From Eubacterium sp. (GTDB lineage: Bacteria > Bacillota > Clostridia > Oscillospirales > Acutalibacteraceae): a stretch of 25,069 nucleotides of DNA. A model generated the notes under the pieces. It saw only the letters and a program-made list of their open reading frames with translations. It was not told the DNA's origin and ran no database searches. A program made the translations under genes and the position numbers. Each line of letters starts with the position of its first letter. Within the stretch, counting starts at the first letter, position 1. Location of the stretch: positions 1 through 25,069 of the forward strand of contig JAIDVA010000158.1 in the NCBI GenBank assembly GCA_029059925.1. The letters are read 5' to 3'. Shown here in pieces: positions 6,941-15,321 of the stretch.

Positions 6941-7876
6941 TTAAAACCACCTTTTCTTTTTAAACCAAAAATACAGGCAGAGCACAACAGCAACAGATAA
7001 AAGCATTACATAAATATAGCCATACTTCCAATGCAGCTCAGGCATAAAATCAAAATTCATACCATACCAGCCGACAATAACCGTCATCGGGTAAAAAATC
7101 GTTGTCAGCAGTGTAAACACCTTCATTGTCTGATTAAGCCGCATATCAAGATATGCTTGGTAGGCATCCCATAAATGCACAACACTGTCTCTGAACAAGT
7201 CAACGTTTTCCTTAAGCCTTACTGTCTTATCAGTAAATATCTGAAACACTCTTAGGCTCTCAGCATCAAATATTTCATTTTCGTTTTCTCGCAGTGCTTC
7301 ACTGATATCAATAAGCTGTTCATAATAACCCCTGAGTGTAAGAAGCTCCTTTTTCATATTCAGCAGATTCATATTGAAATTCCTGTCTGCCTTATTTTTC
7401 AAAACCGTTTCCTCAAGTCTGTTTATTTCCTGCTCCGACTCTTCAAGCTCCTTATTATCTCCTGCTATCAACTCTTCAAAGAAAGAACAGACAAGCTTTT
7501 CAAGTGTAATATTTTCACTTGATATTTTTGACATTACTTTAAAAAATACATCTCGGTTATAGAAGGAATTATCAGACACACTGGCAATCAAAAATAAATT
7601 TTTCTTAACAAAAAGTGCCATGCAGTTCTTTTTACTGTTCATACGCGACGCGTGCATAACATTGATTTTGACAAAGCTATAATCATCATAAACAGCGATA
7701 TCCGATGCCAAAAAGCTGCAGTGCGCCCTGCACCGTTCAACTGCCTTGAGCGAAAAACCAAGCTGTTTATAAATGACCTCAAGCTCACCGATATTAACAA
7801 AACCAAATGTAAGAATATTATCATTAATCTCATCTGCTTTAATACTTATAACATCATCGTCAAACTGATAAAACAT
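6941..7876 (-). CDS. corA: CorA-family divalent metal (Mg2+) transporter
   Basis: A pentameric membrane channel for Mg2+ or related divalent ions. It has 311 residues. A long acidic, largely helical cytoplasmic domain (1-240) has a coiled-coil stalk, including EELIAGDNKELEESEQEINRLEE. Two C-terminal transmembrane helices (about 251-272 and 285-305) flank the signature loop YGMNFDFMPEL. A short basic tail KKKRWF ends the protein. The GMN motif is intact; ion choice (Mg2+, Co2+, Ni2+ or Zn2+) cannot be decided from sequence. A GGTGA seven bases upstream supports the start. Together with ogt it forms a short minus-strand unit pointing toward the bidirectional terminator. Confidence 0.93.
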   Translation of the reverse strand: MFYQFDDDVISIKADEINDNILTFGFVNIGELEVIYKQLGFSLKAVERCRAHCSFLASDIAVYDDYSFVKINVMHASRMNSKKNCMALFVKKNLFLIASVSDNSFYNRDVFFKVMSKISSENITLEKLVCSFFEELIAGDNKELEESEQEINRLEETVLKNKADRNFNMNLLNMKKELLTLRGYYEQLIDISEALRENENEIFDAESLRVFQIFTDKTVRLKENVDLFRDSVVHLWDAYQAYLDMRLNQTMKVFTLLTTIFYPMTVIVGWYGMNFDFMPELHWKYGYIYVMLLSVAVVLCLYFWFKKKRWF

Positions 7877-8061
7877 AAAATCACCAAAATACCTCTATAA
7901 CATTCTATTTTATCATTGGATAAAAAATTTCCTTTTATTATTTTTGCTGATTATTTTTTTGAACATTTTTATTAATTCAATCAAAATCGGTCATAATATA
8001 AAAGAAAGATATACACTATTGCCAAAGAAAAATATGGTAATTAGTGAATAGTCACGAATTA

Positions 8062-8103
8062 TTTTGATTGGTATTGACTGATTTTGATTTGTTTTGATAT
8101 AAT
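8062..8103 (+). promoter_or_regulatory. fru operon promoter with three TTTTGAT operator-like repeats
   Basis: TTGACT (8074-8079) and a perfect TATAAT (8098-8103), 18 bp apart. TTTTGAT occurs at 8062-8068, 8082-8088 and 8092-8098, spaced 20 and 10 bp, that is, on one face of the helix. GATTTTGAT (8080-8088) recurs in inverted form about 100 bp upstream (7980-7988). DeoR-family sugar repressors often bind such repeats, and the first gene encodes one. Repression from these sites is inferred. The DNA between 7877 and 8061 holds no gene, only an imperfect dyad at 8013-8046. Confidence 0.7.
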
Positions 8104-8134
8104 AAAGCTGCAAAAAGCAAAGGAGTATATAAGC

Positions 8135-8884
8135 ATGCTTACTCACGACAGACAATCAAAAATATTATCAATACTTGACAAGCAGGGTTCTGTTACAGTT
8201 TCACGTCTCACAGAAATTTTATCAACAAGCGAATCTACAATACGCCGTGATTTGTCATCCCTTGCAAGTGAAGGAAAGCTCAACAAGGTTCATGGCGGTG
8301 CAACTGCACTTAACCAAGAATTTGTAAGACTTGAAGATAATATTGAAGAAAAACTCACAAAACATACCAATGAAAAGAACGAGATTGCACAATATGCTGC
8401 AGGTCAGATAAAAGATGATGATTTTGTTTTTATCGATGCCGGTTCAACCACTCGACTGATGATAAAATATTTGAGCAATTCAAAAGCAACATTTGTTACG
8501 AATGGTATCGACCACGCAAAACAGCTGGCTCAAAATGGCTGCAAAACAATAGTAATCGGCGGTCAGCTGAAGCAATCCACAGAAGCAATCATCGGATTAA
8601 TGGCTGCAACTAATCTGCAAAAATTCTCATTTACAAAAGCATTTATCGGAACAAACGGAATCAGTGAAAAGCAGGGATACACAACACCCGATACAGAGGA
8701 AGCAATGCTCAAGGCTGTTGCAATTGAGCGAAGCTTTGTATCGTATGTGCTTGCCGACAATTCAAAATTTGACAAAGTATCGGCAGTCACCTTCGGTTCA
8801 CTTGATACTGCTTGTATCATAACAGATAAATGCCCAAATGAAAAAGTCGCAAAACATACAGTTGTAAAAGAGGTGCTAAAATGA
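8135..8884 (+). CDS. fruR: DeoR-family repressor, probable fructose operon regulator
   Basis: A protein of 249 residues. The N-terminal winged helix (1-57) has the DeoR signature SESTIRRDLSSLASEGKLNKVHGGA. The C-terminal DeoRC sugar-phosphate sensor has DAGSTTRLMIKYL, IGTNGIS and ADNSKFDK. An upstream in-frame start at 8084 lies within the promoter and lacks a ribosome binding site; ATG 8135 has AAGGAG at 8119-8124 and yields the usual N-terminus MLTHDRQSKIL. The stop overlaps the fruK start (ATGA). Its place as first gene of a fructose PTS operon suggests that it responds to fructose-1-phosphate and represses its own operon; this is inferred from context and from known FruR proteins of Gram-positive bacteria. 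Confidence 0.9.
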   Translation: MLTHDRQSKILSILDKQGSVTVSRLTEILSTSESTIRRDLSSLASEGKLNKVHGGATALNQEFVRLEDNIEEKLTKHTNEKNEIAQYAAGQIKDDDFVFIDAGSTTRLMIKYLSNSKATFVTNGIDHAKQLAQNGCKTIVIGGQLKQSTEAIIGLMAATNLQKFSFTKAFIGTNGISEKQGYTTPDTEEAMLKAVAIERSFVSYVLADNSKFDKVSAVTFGSLDTACIITDKCPNEKVAKHTVVKEVLK

Positions 8885-9804
8885 TTTACACTGTAACCTT
8901 CAATCCGGCACTTGACTATGTAATGAACGTAGCTGATTTGCAAACAAAGGATATAAACCGATCAGAAAATGAACAAATCTACTACGGCGGCAAAGGAATT
9001 AATGTTTCCGTTATATTGTCAAGACTCGGTGTTAAAAACAAAGCCTTAGGCTTTCTTGCAGGGTTTACCGGAAAGCATATTGAGGATATGCTGAAGAAAG
9101 ATAATATTGACACCGATTTTGTATATCTTAGTAAAGGATATACAAGAATTAACGTAAAAATCAAATCAGAGCAGGAGATTGACATCAACGCACAGGGACC
9201 TGACATTGATAAGCCGGCTGTAGACGAGCTATTCTTAAAGCTGGAAAAACTGAAAGCAGGCGACTGTCTCGTACTCGCAGGCTCAATTCCAAGCACGTTA
9301 AGTGATGATATCTATGAAAAAATAATACAAAAGCTCAGCAAAAAAGGTGTTGATTTTATCGTTGACGCAACAGGTGATTTACTGCTCAACGTGCTTAAAT
9401 ACAAGCCGCTGATGATTAAGCCTAATCACCACGAGCTCGGCGATATTTTCAATACAGAAATTAAAACACTTGAAGATATAATCACCTACGGCAAAAAGCT
9501 GCAGGATATGGGAGCAAAAAATGTGCTTGTATCACGCGGAAGAAACGGTGCTGCTCTGCTTGATGAAAACGGAGAATTACACAAAATCGGAACTGTACCG
9601 GGCAAAATCAAAAGCTCAGTCGGCTGCGGCGACTCAATGGTTGCAGGATTTCTTGCAGGCTATTATGACACAAAAGACTATGACTTTGCATTAAAGCTTG
9701 GTTCAGCCTGCGGCAATGCAACCGCTTTTTCAGACACTTTGGCAACAAGAGCAGAAATTGATGAAATGCTTGATAATGAGCATCTCAATTCTGACAAACT
9801 TTAA
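8881..9804 (+). CDS. fruK: 1-phosphofructokinase
   Basis: Phosphorylates fructose-1-phosphate, delivered by the fructose PTS, to fructose-1,6-bisphosphate with ATP, feeding glycolysis. It has 307 residues, usual for the PfkB/ribokinase family. N-terminal signature YYGGKGINVSVILSRLG near 33-49; C-terminal PfkB signature SSVGCGDSMVAGFLAGYY, whose Asp in GCGD is the catalytic base. It overlaps the repressor gene by 4 bases (ATGA) and is followed by fruA after 13 bases. The related tagatose-6-phosphate kinases are the main alternative, but position between fruR and a fructose EIIABC makes 1-phosphofructokinase clearly preferred. Confidence 0.95.
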   Translation: MIYTVTFNPALDYVMNVADLQTKDINRSENEQIYYGGKGINVSVILSRLGVKNKALGFLAGFTGKHIEDMLKKDNIDTDFVYLSKGYTRINVKIKSEQEIDINAQGPDIDKPAVDELFLKLEKLKAGDCLVLAGSIPSTLSDDIYEKIIQKLSKKGVDFIVDATGDLLLNVLKYKPLMIKPNHHELGDIFNTEIKTLEDIITYGKKLQDMGAKNVLVSRGRNGAALLDENGELHKIGTVPGKIKSSVGCGDSMVAGFLAGYYDTKDYDFALKLGSACGNATAFSDTLATRAEIDEMLDNEHLNSDKL

Positions 9805-9817
9805 AAGAGGGATAATT

Positions 9818-11743
9818 ATGAGAATTATTGACTTACTCAAAAAGGATGCAATCAAGCTTAATTCCATTGAAGCATCCAAAGACAAGGTTATTGACGAACT
9901 GATAGCACTGCACAAAAAAGCCGGCAATCTTGCAGACGCGAATGAATATAAGGCTGCAATCCTTGCGAGAGAAGATCAAGGCTCAACAGCTATCGGCGAG
10001 GGTATTGCAGTACCCCATGCAAAATCAGCCAGTGTTAAAAGAGCTGGACTTTCTGCAATGACAGTGCCAAGCGGTATTAATTATGGTGCACCTGACGGAA
10101 AACCGACAGATATTCTGTTTATGATTGCTGCTCCGCCTGATGGTGATTTGCATCTTGAAATTTTATCAAGACTTATGGTAATGCTTATGGAGCCGGATTT
10201 TTGCAGAGCACTCAGAGCTGCAAAAACAGCTGATGAATTTCTAAGCATTATTGATAAAAAAGAAAGTGAGAAATATCCTGACGATACTAAGAACGTTACC
10301 CCCAAAAGGGATGGCTACAGAATTCTCGCTGTAACTGCCTGCCCTACAGGTATTGCCCACACATATATGGCAGCTGAAGCACTTGAAAAAGCAGGCGAAA
10401 GATTAGGATATCCCCTCAAGGCAGAGACAAACGGCTCAGGCGGTGCAAAAAACGTACTGACAAAAAAAGAAATTGAAGAGTGTGACGGTATCATTATTGC
10501 AGCCGATAAAAATGTAAAAATGGCCCGATTTGATGGTAAGCCGGTTATTAAAACCTCAGTCTCAAATGGTATTAATAAGCCGGAAGAGCTTATCAATAAA
10601 ATAATTGAGGGTAATGCTGCAATATATCATGCAGATGACGCACAAGACAGCAGCTCAGGCGATGATGAAAAAGAAGGAATCGGCAGACAAACCTACAAAC
10701 ATCTGATGAATGGTGTATCTCATATGCTTCCATTCGTTGTAGGCGGCGGTGTTCTTATTGCTCTCGGCTTTCTTATTGACACATTTGCAGGCAATGCGAA
10801 TGTCGGCGGTGATTTTGGTTCAACAAACCCAATTGCAGCCGTAATATTCTGGATAGGCAAGGCAGCCTTTGCCTTTATGCTGCCGATTCTTGCCGGATAT
10901 ATTGCGCAGTCAATTGCCGACAGACCGGGACTTTTACCCGGTATAGTAGGCGGATATCTTGCAACAACGGGTGCAACACTATCCTCTCCTACGGGTGATG
11001 ATTCCGCTGTATCAGGATTTCTCGGTGCACTCCTTGCAGGTTTTATCGCAGGATTTCTTGTAAATATACTCAAAAAAGCATTTGACTGGCTGCCTAAGAG
11101 CATGGACGGAATCAAGCCTGTATTCATCTATCCGTTGTTAGGCACACTGCTTATCGGTTTATTTATGCTCGCAATCAATCCGTTTGTAGGATATCTGAAT
11201 ATCGGATTATCAAACGGACTCTCAAGCCTTGGTGAAACAAGTAAAATCCTTCTCTCAATTGTACTCGCAGCTATGATGGCAATAGATATGGGCGGACCAT
11301 TCAATAAAGCCGCTTATGTATTCGGTACAGCTGCAATTGCTGATGGTAATGGCTGGATCATGGCTGCCGTTATGATTGGCGGTATGATTCCTCCTATTGC
11401 AATTGCACTTTCAACTACCTTCGACAAGAAAAAGTGGAATAACGAGGAGCTGAAAAACGGTCCTGTCAACTATCTTATGGGACTTTGCTTTATCACAGAG
11501 GGTGCTATCCCCTATGCTGCTGCAGATCCGCTGAGGGTTATCCCATCCTGCATGGTCGGTTCAGCTGCAGCAGGACTTGTAACCGCATTGTTCAGCTGCT
11601 CCTGCCCTGCACCCCACGGCGGTATATTCGTATTTGCTGTTGTTGACAATCCGCTCGGATATCTCATTGCATTAGCAGCCGGCTCAGCAGTTGGAGCATT
11701 GATGCTTTCAATATTGAAAAGAACTAAAAGAAAAACAGCATAA
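9818..11743 (+). CDS. fruA: Fructose-specific PTS enzyme IIABC
   Basis: Imports fructose and phosphorylates it at C1, taking phosphate from HPr. The open frame extends back to 9698 inside fruK, but ATG 9818 has AGAGGG just upstream and gives a normal IIA start (MRIIDLLKKDAIKL), 641 residues. Domains in order: IIA (1-150) with phospho-acceptor His67 in AVPHAKS; linker; IIB (about 168-265) with phospho-Cys175 in TACPTGIAHTYMAAEAL; IIC (about 290-635), a multi-spanning membrane domain starting HLMNGVSHMLPFVVGGG and containing the conserved DMGGPFNKAAY and GAIPYAAADP motifs. The A-B-C order is normal for Gram-positive FruA. HPr and EI follow on the same strand. Confidence 0.96.
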   Translation: MRIIDLLKKDAIKLNSIEASKDKVIDELIALHKKAGNLADANEYKAAILAREDQGSTAIGEGIAVPHAKSASVKRAGLSAMTVPSGINYGAPDGKPTDILFMIAAPPDGDLHLEILSRLMVMLMEPDFCRALRAAKTADEFLSIIDKKESEKYPDDTKNVTPKRDGYRILAVTACPTGIAHTYMAAEALEKAGERLGYPLKAETNGSGGAKNVLTKKEIEECDGIIIAADKNVKMARFDGKPVIKTSVSNGINKPEELINKIIEGNAAIYHADDAQDSSSGDDEKEGIGRQTYKHLMNGVSHMLPFVVGGGVLIALGFLIDTFAGNANVGGDFGSTNPIAAVIFWIGKAAFAFMLPILAGYIAQSIADRPGLLPGIVGGYLATTGATLSSPTGDDSAVSGFLGALLAGFIAGFLVNILKKAFDWLPKSMDGIKPVFIYPLLGTLLIGLFMLAINPFVGYLNIGLSNGLSSLGETSKILLSIVLAAMMAIDMGGPFNKAAYVFGTAAIADGNGWIMAAVMIGGMIPPIAIALSTTFDKKKWNNEELKNGPVNYLMGLCFITEGAIPYAAADPLRVIPSCMVGSAAAGLVTALFSCSCPAPHGGIFVFAVVDNPLGYLIALAAGSAVGALMLSILKRTKRKTA

Positions 11744-11767
11744 TTATCTATAGAGGAGAATAATACA

Positions 11768-12031
11768 ATGGTATCAAAAACTACAAAAATCACGAATGAG
11801 ATGGGATTTCATATGCGGCCTGCAAATCAGTTCGTAACTGCAATGACAAAGTATTCTTCAGATGTAAATCTCATTGTAAATCAAAAAACAATCAACGGAA
11901 AAAGCATTATGAATATCATGGCTGCCGCAATCAAATGCGGCAGTGAAATTACAGTAGAATGCAACGGCAGTGACGAACAGGCAATGCTTGATGAGGCAAT
12001 CGCATTAATCGAATCAGGATTTGGTGAATAA
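11768..12031 (+). CDS. ptsH: Phosphocarrier protein HPr
   Basis: A small cytoplasmic protein relaying phosphate from enzyme I to PTS permeases. It has 87 residues. His15 lies in MGFHMRPA, the site phosphorylated by enzyme I. Ser46 lies in NGKSIMNIM, the site phosphorylated by HPr kinase in Firmicutes, which makes HPr a corepressor of CcpA; this indicates that catabolite repression of the low-GC Gram-positive type is likely. A GAGGAG ribosome binding site precedes the start. It lies 24 bases after fruA and 156 bases before ptsI, with a palindromic element in that gap. Confidence 0.96.
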   Translation: MVSKTTKITNEMGFHMRPANQFVTAMTKYSSDVNLIVNQKTINGKSIMNIMAAAIKCGSEITVECNGSDEQAMLDEAIALIESGFGE

Positions 12032-12079
12032 AAACAAATAAATTATTGTTTAGCGTAATTAATTGGTGTTTCATTTTAC

Positions 12080-12153
12080 ATCGTAGGGGCGCACAGTGTG
12101 CTCCAGTAGATATCTTAATTATTTAACAGGCGAACAATGTTCGCCCCTACGAT
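12080..12153. repeat. 74-bp palindromic intergenic repeat element with 12-bp terminal inverted repeats
   Basis: The ends ATCGTAGGGGCG (12080-12091) and CGCCCCTACGAT (12142-12153) are perfect inverted repeats. Each side also carries its own small hairpin: GCAC-AGT-GTGC at 12091-12101, and a 7-bp stem GGCGAAC/GTTCGCC with loop AAT at 12129-12145. The GTAGGGGCG...CGCCCCTAC layout resembles short non-autonomous dispersed repeats common in gut Clostridia genomes; that is from memory. No target duplication could be defined. It has no coding capacity and is GC-rich against AT-rich flanks. It lies inside the fru-pts operon. Confidence 0.75.
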
Positions 12154-12187
12154 AAACTATAATAATCTCTGAAAAGGAGTGTAATAT

Positions 12188-13801
12188 ATGCTCAAGGGTA
12201 TAGCAGGCAGTCAAGGCTACGGCATAGGAAAAGCCTTACTGATAACAGATATCAGCACCGATTACAGCAAGCTGAAATACACGGATGCAAAAACTGAAAA
12301 AAACAGACTGCAAAAGGCTGTCGACCGCTTTATTAATGAAACCAAAGCTCTTGCTGAATCTGTTAAACAGCGTGCAGGCGATAAGGAAGGCGAAATACTC
12401 GATGGACATATTATGATGCTCAGTGATCCTTTTATGCTCAGCCAAATGCAGGAGAATATTGACTCAGGAATGGTAGCAGAAAAAGCTGTTGATACCGTTT
12501 GCAATATGTTTATTGATATGTTTTCAGCGGTTGATGATGAGCTTACAAAACAGCGTGCTTCTGATATTAAGGATATTAAAGACAGTCTGATAAAAATTCT
12601 TTCAGGTGCCAAAAGTATTGATATTTCTGCAGTACCTGCGGGAACCGTTCTTATTGCAAAGGATTTCACCCCATCAATGACAAGCCAGCTTAACAAAGAA
12701 AATGTCAGTGCCATCATTACAGAGGTCGGCGGAATAACAAGCCACAGTGCAATACTTGCAAGAGCAATGGGCATACCTGCCGTACTTTCTGTTATTGATG
12801 CAACTAAAAAAATCAGTAATGGTGAAATGATAGTTGCTGACGGCTTCAAGGGAAAGGTTATAATTAATCCGAATTCGACTGAACTTGATGAATATACAAA
12901 AAAGCAGACAGCTTATCTTGAACAAAAGGAAAGCCTTAAAACCTATATAAATAAAGAAACTATAACCGCAAGCGGCGTGAAAAAAGCCGTTTACGCAAAT
13001 ATCGGCAGACCGGAGGACGTGCACAATGTTTTGCAAAACGGCGGTGAAGGTATCGGACTTTTCAGAACAGAATTTTTATTTATGGACAGGAACAGCGAGC
13101 CTACCGAGAATGAGCAGTTTGAAGCCTATTCAACCGTAGCAAAGGTAATGGATAATCACGAGGTTATTATCCGCACGCTTGATATCGGCGGTGATAAGGA
13201 TATTCCCTATCTGAATATCGAAAAGGAAGATAATCCATTTTTAGGCCATCGTGCTATACGCTTTTGTCTTGACAACCGTGAGCTTTTCAAAAATCAAATC
13301 CGAGCAATACTTCGTGCAGCAATCTATGGCAATATTAAAATTATGCTGCCGCTTGTAACCTGTCTTGAAGAAGTACACGAAGCAAAAAAAATCATCATTG
13401 AATGCGAAAAAGAATTATCTGATAAGAACATAGAATATAAAAGTGTCTCACTCGGTGTTATGATAGAAACACCATCTGCAGTGCTGATATCGGATATACT
13501 TGCACAAGAGGTTGACTTTTTTTCAATAGGCACAAATGATTTGACCGGCTACACAATGGCAGTTGATCGTGGTAACCCCAAGGTTTGCCGACTATATGAT
13601 TCAATGCAGCCGTCTGTTCTCAGAGCTATTGAAATGACAATTAATCATGCAAAGCAGGCAGGTATACCTGTAGGCATGTGTGGTGAGGCAGCAGCAGATA
13701 CAAGACTTATACCCAAGCTGATTGAATGGGGACTAGATGAATTTTCTGTTACTCCAAGCAGTATTCTGCAAACAAGAAAAGCTATTTGTGAATACAATTA
13801 A
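12188..13801 (+). CDS. ptsI: Phosphoenolpyruvate-protein phosphotransferase (PTS enzyme I)
   Basis: Starts the PTS phosphorelay by taking phosphate from phosphoenolpyruvate and passing it to HPr. It has 537 residues, slightly shorter than the usual 540-575. The N-terminal HPr-binding helical domain (20-145) is followed by the swivelling phosphohistidine domain with active His186 in GGITSHSAILARAMG. The C-terminal PEP-binding TIM barrel has GGEGIGLFRTEFLFMDR, RTLDIGGDKDIPYL, the EI signature DFFSIGTNDLTGYTMAVDRGN and the catalytic Cys of GMCGEAA. AAAAGGAG lies 8-15 bases before the start. It is the last gene of the fru-pts operon; the distance from ptsH means it could also have its own promoter, but none is convincing. 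Confidence 0.96.
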   Translation: MLKGIAGSQGYGIGKALLITDISTDYSKLKYTDAKTEKNRLQKAVDRFINETKALAESVKQRAGDKEGEILDGHIMMLSDPFMLSQMQENIDSGMVAEKAVDTVCNMFIDMFSAVDDELTKQRASDIKDIKDSLIKILSGAKSIDISAVPAGTVLIAKDFTPSMTSQLNKENVSAIITEVGGITSHSAILARAMGIPAVLSVIDATKKISNGEMIVADGFKGKVIINPNSTELDEYTKKQTAYLEQKESLKTYINKETITASGVKKAVYANIGRPEDVHNVLQNGGEGIGLFRTEFLFMDRNSEPTENEQFEAYSTVAKVMDNHEVIIRTLDIGGDKDIPYLNIEKEDNPFLGHRAIRFCLDNRELFKNQIRAILRAAIYGNIKIMLPLVTCLEEVHEAKKIIIECEKELSDKNIEYKSVSLGVMIETPSAVLISDILAQEVDFFSIGTNDLTGYTMAVDRGNPKVCRLYDSMQPSVLRAIEMTINHAKQAGIPVGMCGEAAADTRLIPKLIEWGLDEFSVTPSSILQTRKAICEYN

Positions 13802-13815
13802 GCTATTCTTTATAT

Positions 13816-13855
13816 AAAAAAGCCTATTGAAAAAATTTTTCAATAGGCTTTTTTT
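13816..13855. terminator. Bidirectional terminator between ptsI and the GPH transporter gene
   Basis: A near-perfect inverted repeat: A6-GCCTATTG-A6 followed by T5-CAATAGGC-T7. A- and T-tracts on both sides let it terminate converging transcripts from ptsI (+) and the transporter gene (-). Confidence 0.88.
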
Positions 13856-13867
13856 ATATTTATTCAA

Positions 13868-15301
13868 TTACTCACTATCTATACTATCATATGACTTACG
13901 CTTTTCGATAACCGCATTATGAATATCCTCTTTTGTTTTGCCTGTCAGCTTATAGAAGAAGAAAGGCACACCTGCAAGGAACATCATAAGACCATGGAAG
14001 ATTGTATAGAAGAACAGCATCCAAACTTTAGTCTCAAAGCTCTGTCCTGTGCCATCCTCCATACCTTGGATATATCCGCAGATTGAGTTTGAACCATAAA
14101 GAATTTTTGGTGCAAGACCACCGGCAATAGTACCGGAAATCATTGTACCTATACCGATAACAAACGGAAGTGAGGCATCAAGTCTTTTGCCTGTTTTAAG
14201 CTCAATATCCTCAAGCACATCTGCCTGGAACATTGTCGGGAGAAGATTTGACGCACCGAACTGTAAACCAATCAAGAAAAGGAATACAACAAATATAATC
14301 TGAAGTGCAGCTCCGCCGTTTTTGAAATATATATAACCAACCACAAAGGCTGCAGTATTAATGATAACAGAATAAATACCGCTTGCGATATAAAGCACCT
14401 TTGAGTTGAATTTCTTAAGAAGGAAGTTGATAACAAGCATACCTACTGCTGTACCAATACCTGTCGGCAAACCGAAAAGAAGGAACTTGCTTGAGCTGCC
14501 TAGAAGTGCTGCAGCAAGGAATACACCCATATATGTAGCAATACCTCTGAAGCTCTTTAAAAATTCAGATACAATAATTGCCCATGCATACTTATTCTTG
14601 ATAATATCAGCAAAGCCCTCAAGCGGATTCTTCTTTTCATTATCATAAGCAATACGCTCTCTTGTCATTTTAATACCAATCAGCATTGTAAGAATACCGA
14701 CAACGCCGCAGAGTGCAGCACCGATAATATATTGTGCGCTGGCATCCTTGACAAAAATTGCAATAACAAGCACAATAACAAGCGGTGCAGAGTTACCAAC
14801 TGCCGAAACAATACCTCTGAATGACATTACAGTGTCGCGTTCCTTAAGGTTCGGTGTCAATACAACAGCCATACTATTTATTTGATTACCAAAATTAGTC
14901 GCGATTGCCCAGCCAACAGCAATTGTTACAAGATAAATCATAAGGATTGTACCTGTTAAACCCTGTGGCACCCAGAAGCTGAGCAGAAGCAAAACACCTA
15001 ACGGTATCGCTGCAAGCAATACAAGCGGTCTGAACTTACCTTTTTTACCGACTGAACGTCCGTCAATATACATCGCAATAAAGAAATTCAGTACAAAAGG
15101 AATAATACTTGTTAAAACATTGAAGAGTGATGCCTGATCCTCTGTAATTTTCAAAACGTCAACAAGATAGGCATTACGATATGAGCCTACCATACCTGTC
15201 ATATTGGTGTAGAAGAATACTGCAACCAGATATGCAATAAATTCAGCAGGCTTTAAATGCTTTTTATCCTGCACATTTACATTGATTTCATTTCCTGACA
15301 T
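13868..15301 (-). CDS. GPH-family (MFS_2) sugar:cation symporter
   Basis: A membrane transporter of the glycoside-pentoside-hexuronide:cation symporter family (MelB relatives). It has 477 residues with about 12 hydrophobic segments. A short polar N-terminus precedes the first helix (EFIAYLVAVFFYTNMTG). The cytoplasmic loop between helices 2 and 3 reads DGRSVGKKGKFRPL (residues 79-92), matching the family D-x-R-(x)n-G-x-F-R-P pattern. The C-terminus is a hydrophilic tail. An AAGGGG ribosome binding site supports the start, 20 bases after the phosphoesterase gene, so the two are co-transcribed. The nearby GH36 alpha-galactosidase suggests an alpha-galactoside such as melibiose, or galactose, as cargo, but the substrate cannot be read from sequence. 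Confidence 0.88.
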   Translation of the reverse strand: MSGNEINVNVQDKKHLKPAEFIAYLVAVFFYTNMTGMVGSYRNAYLVDVLKITEDQASLFNVLTSIIPFVLNFFIAMYIDGRSVGKKGKFRPLVLLAAIPLGVLLLLSFWVPQGLTGTILMIYLVTIAVGWAIATNFGNQINSMAVVLTPNLKERDTVMSFRGIVSAVGNSAPLVIVLVIAIFVKDASAQYIIGAALCGVVGILTMLIGIKMTRERIAYDNEKKNPLEGFADIIKNKYAWAIIVSEFLKSFRGIATYMGVFLAAALLGSSSKFLLFGLPTGIGTAVGMLVINFLLKKFNSKVLYIASGIYSVIINTAAFVVGYIYFKNGGAALQIIFVVFLFLIGLQFGASNLLPTMFQADVLEDIELKTGKRLDASLPFVIGIGTMISGTIAGGLAPKILYGSNSICGYIQGMEDGTGQSFETKVWMLFFYTIFHGLMMFLAGVPFFFYKLTGKTKEDIHNAVIEKRKSYDSIDSE

Positions 15302-15321
15302 AAATTTTTACCCCTTATAAA

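Noticed and set aside
8013..8046. Dyad CACTATTGCCA...TGGTAATTAGTG upstream of the fru promoter as a second operator
   Set aside because: The arms are imperfect and out of register (11 against 12 bases), and it lies upstream of the -35 without any known matching motif.
10720..11127. 135-codon open frame on the minus strand
   Set aside because: Antisense to the FruA IIC domain; composition is that of a shadow frame of membrane protein codons.
12262..12849. 195-codon open frame on the minus strand across ptsI
   Set aside because: Fully overlaps a well-supported enzyme I gene, and its translation is Ser/Ile-rich with no domain; it is a shadow frame.
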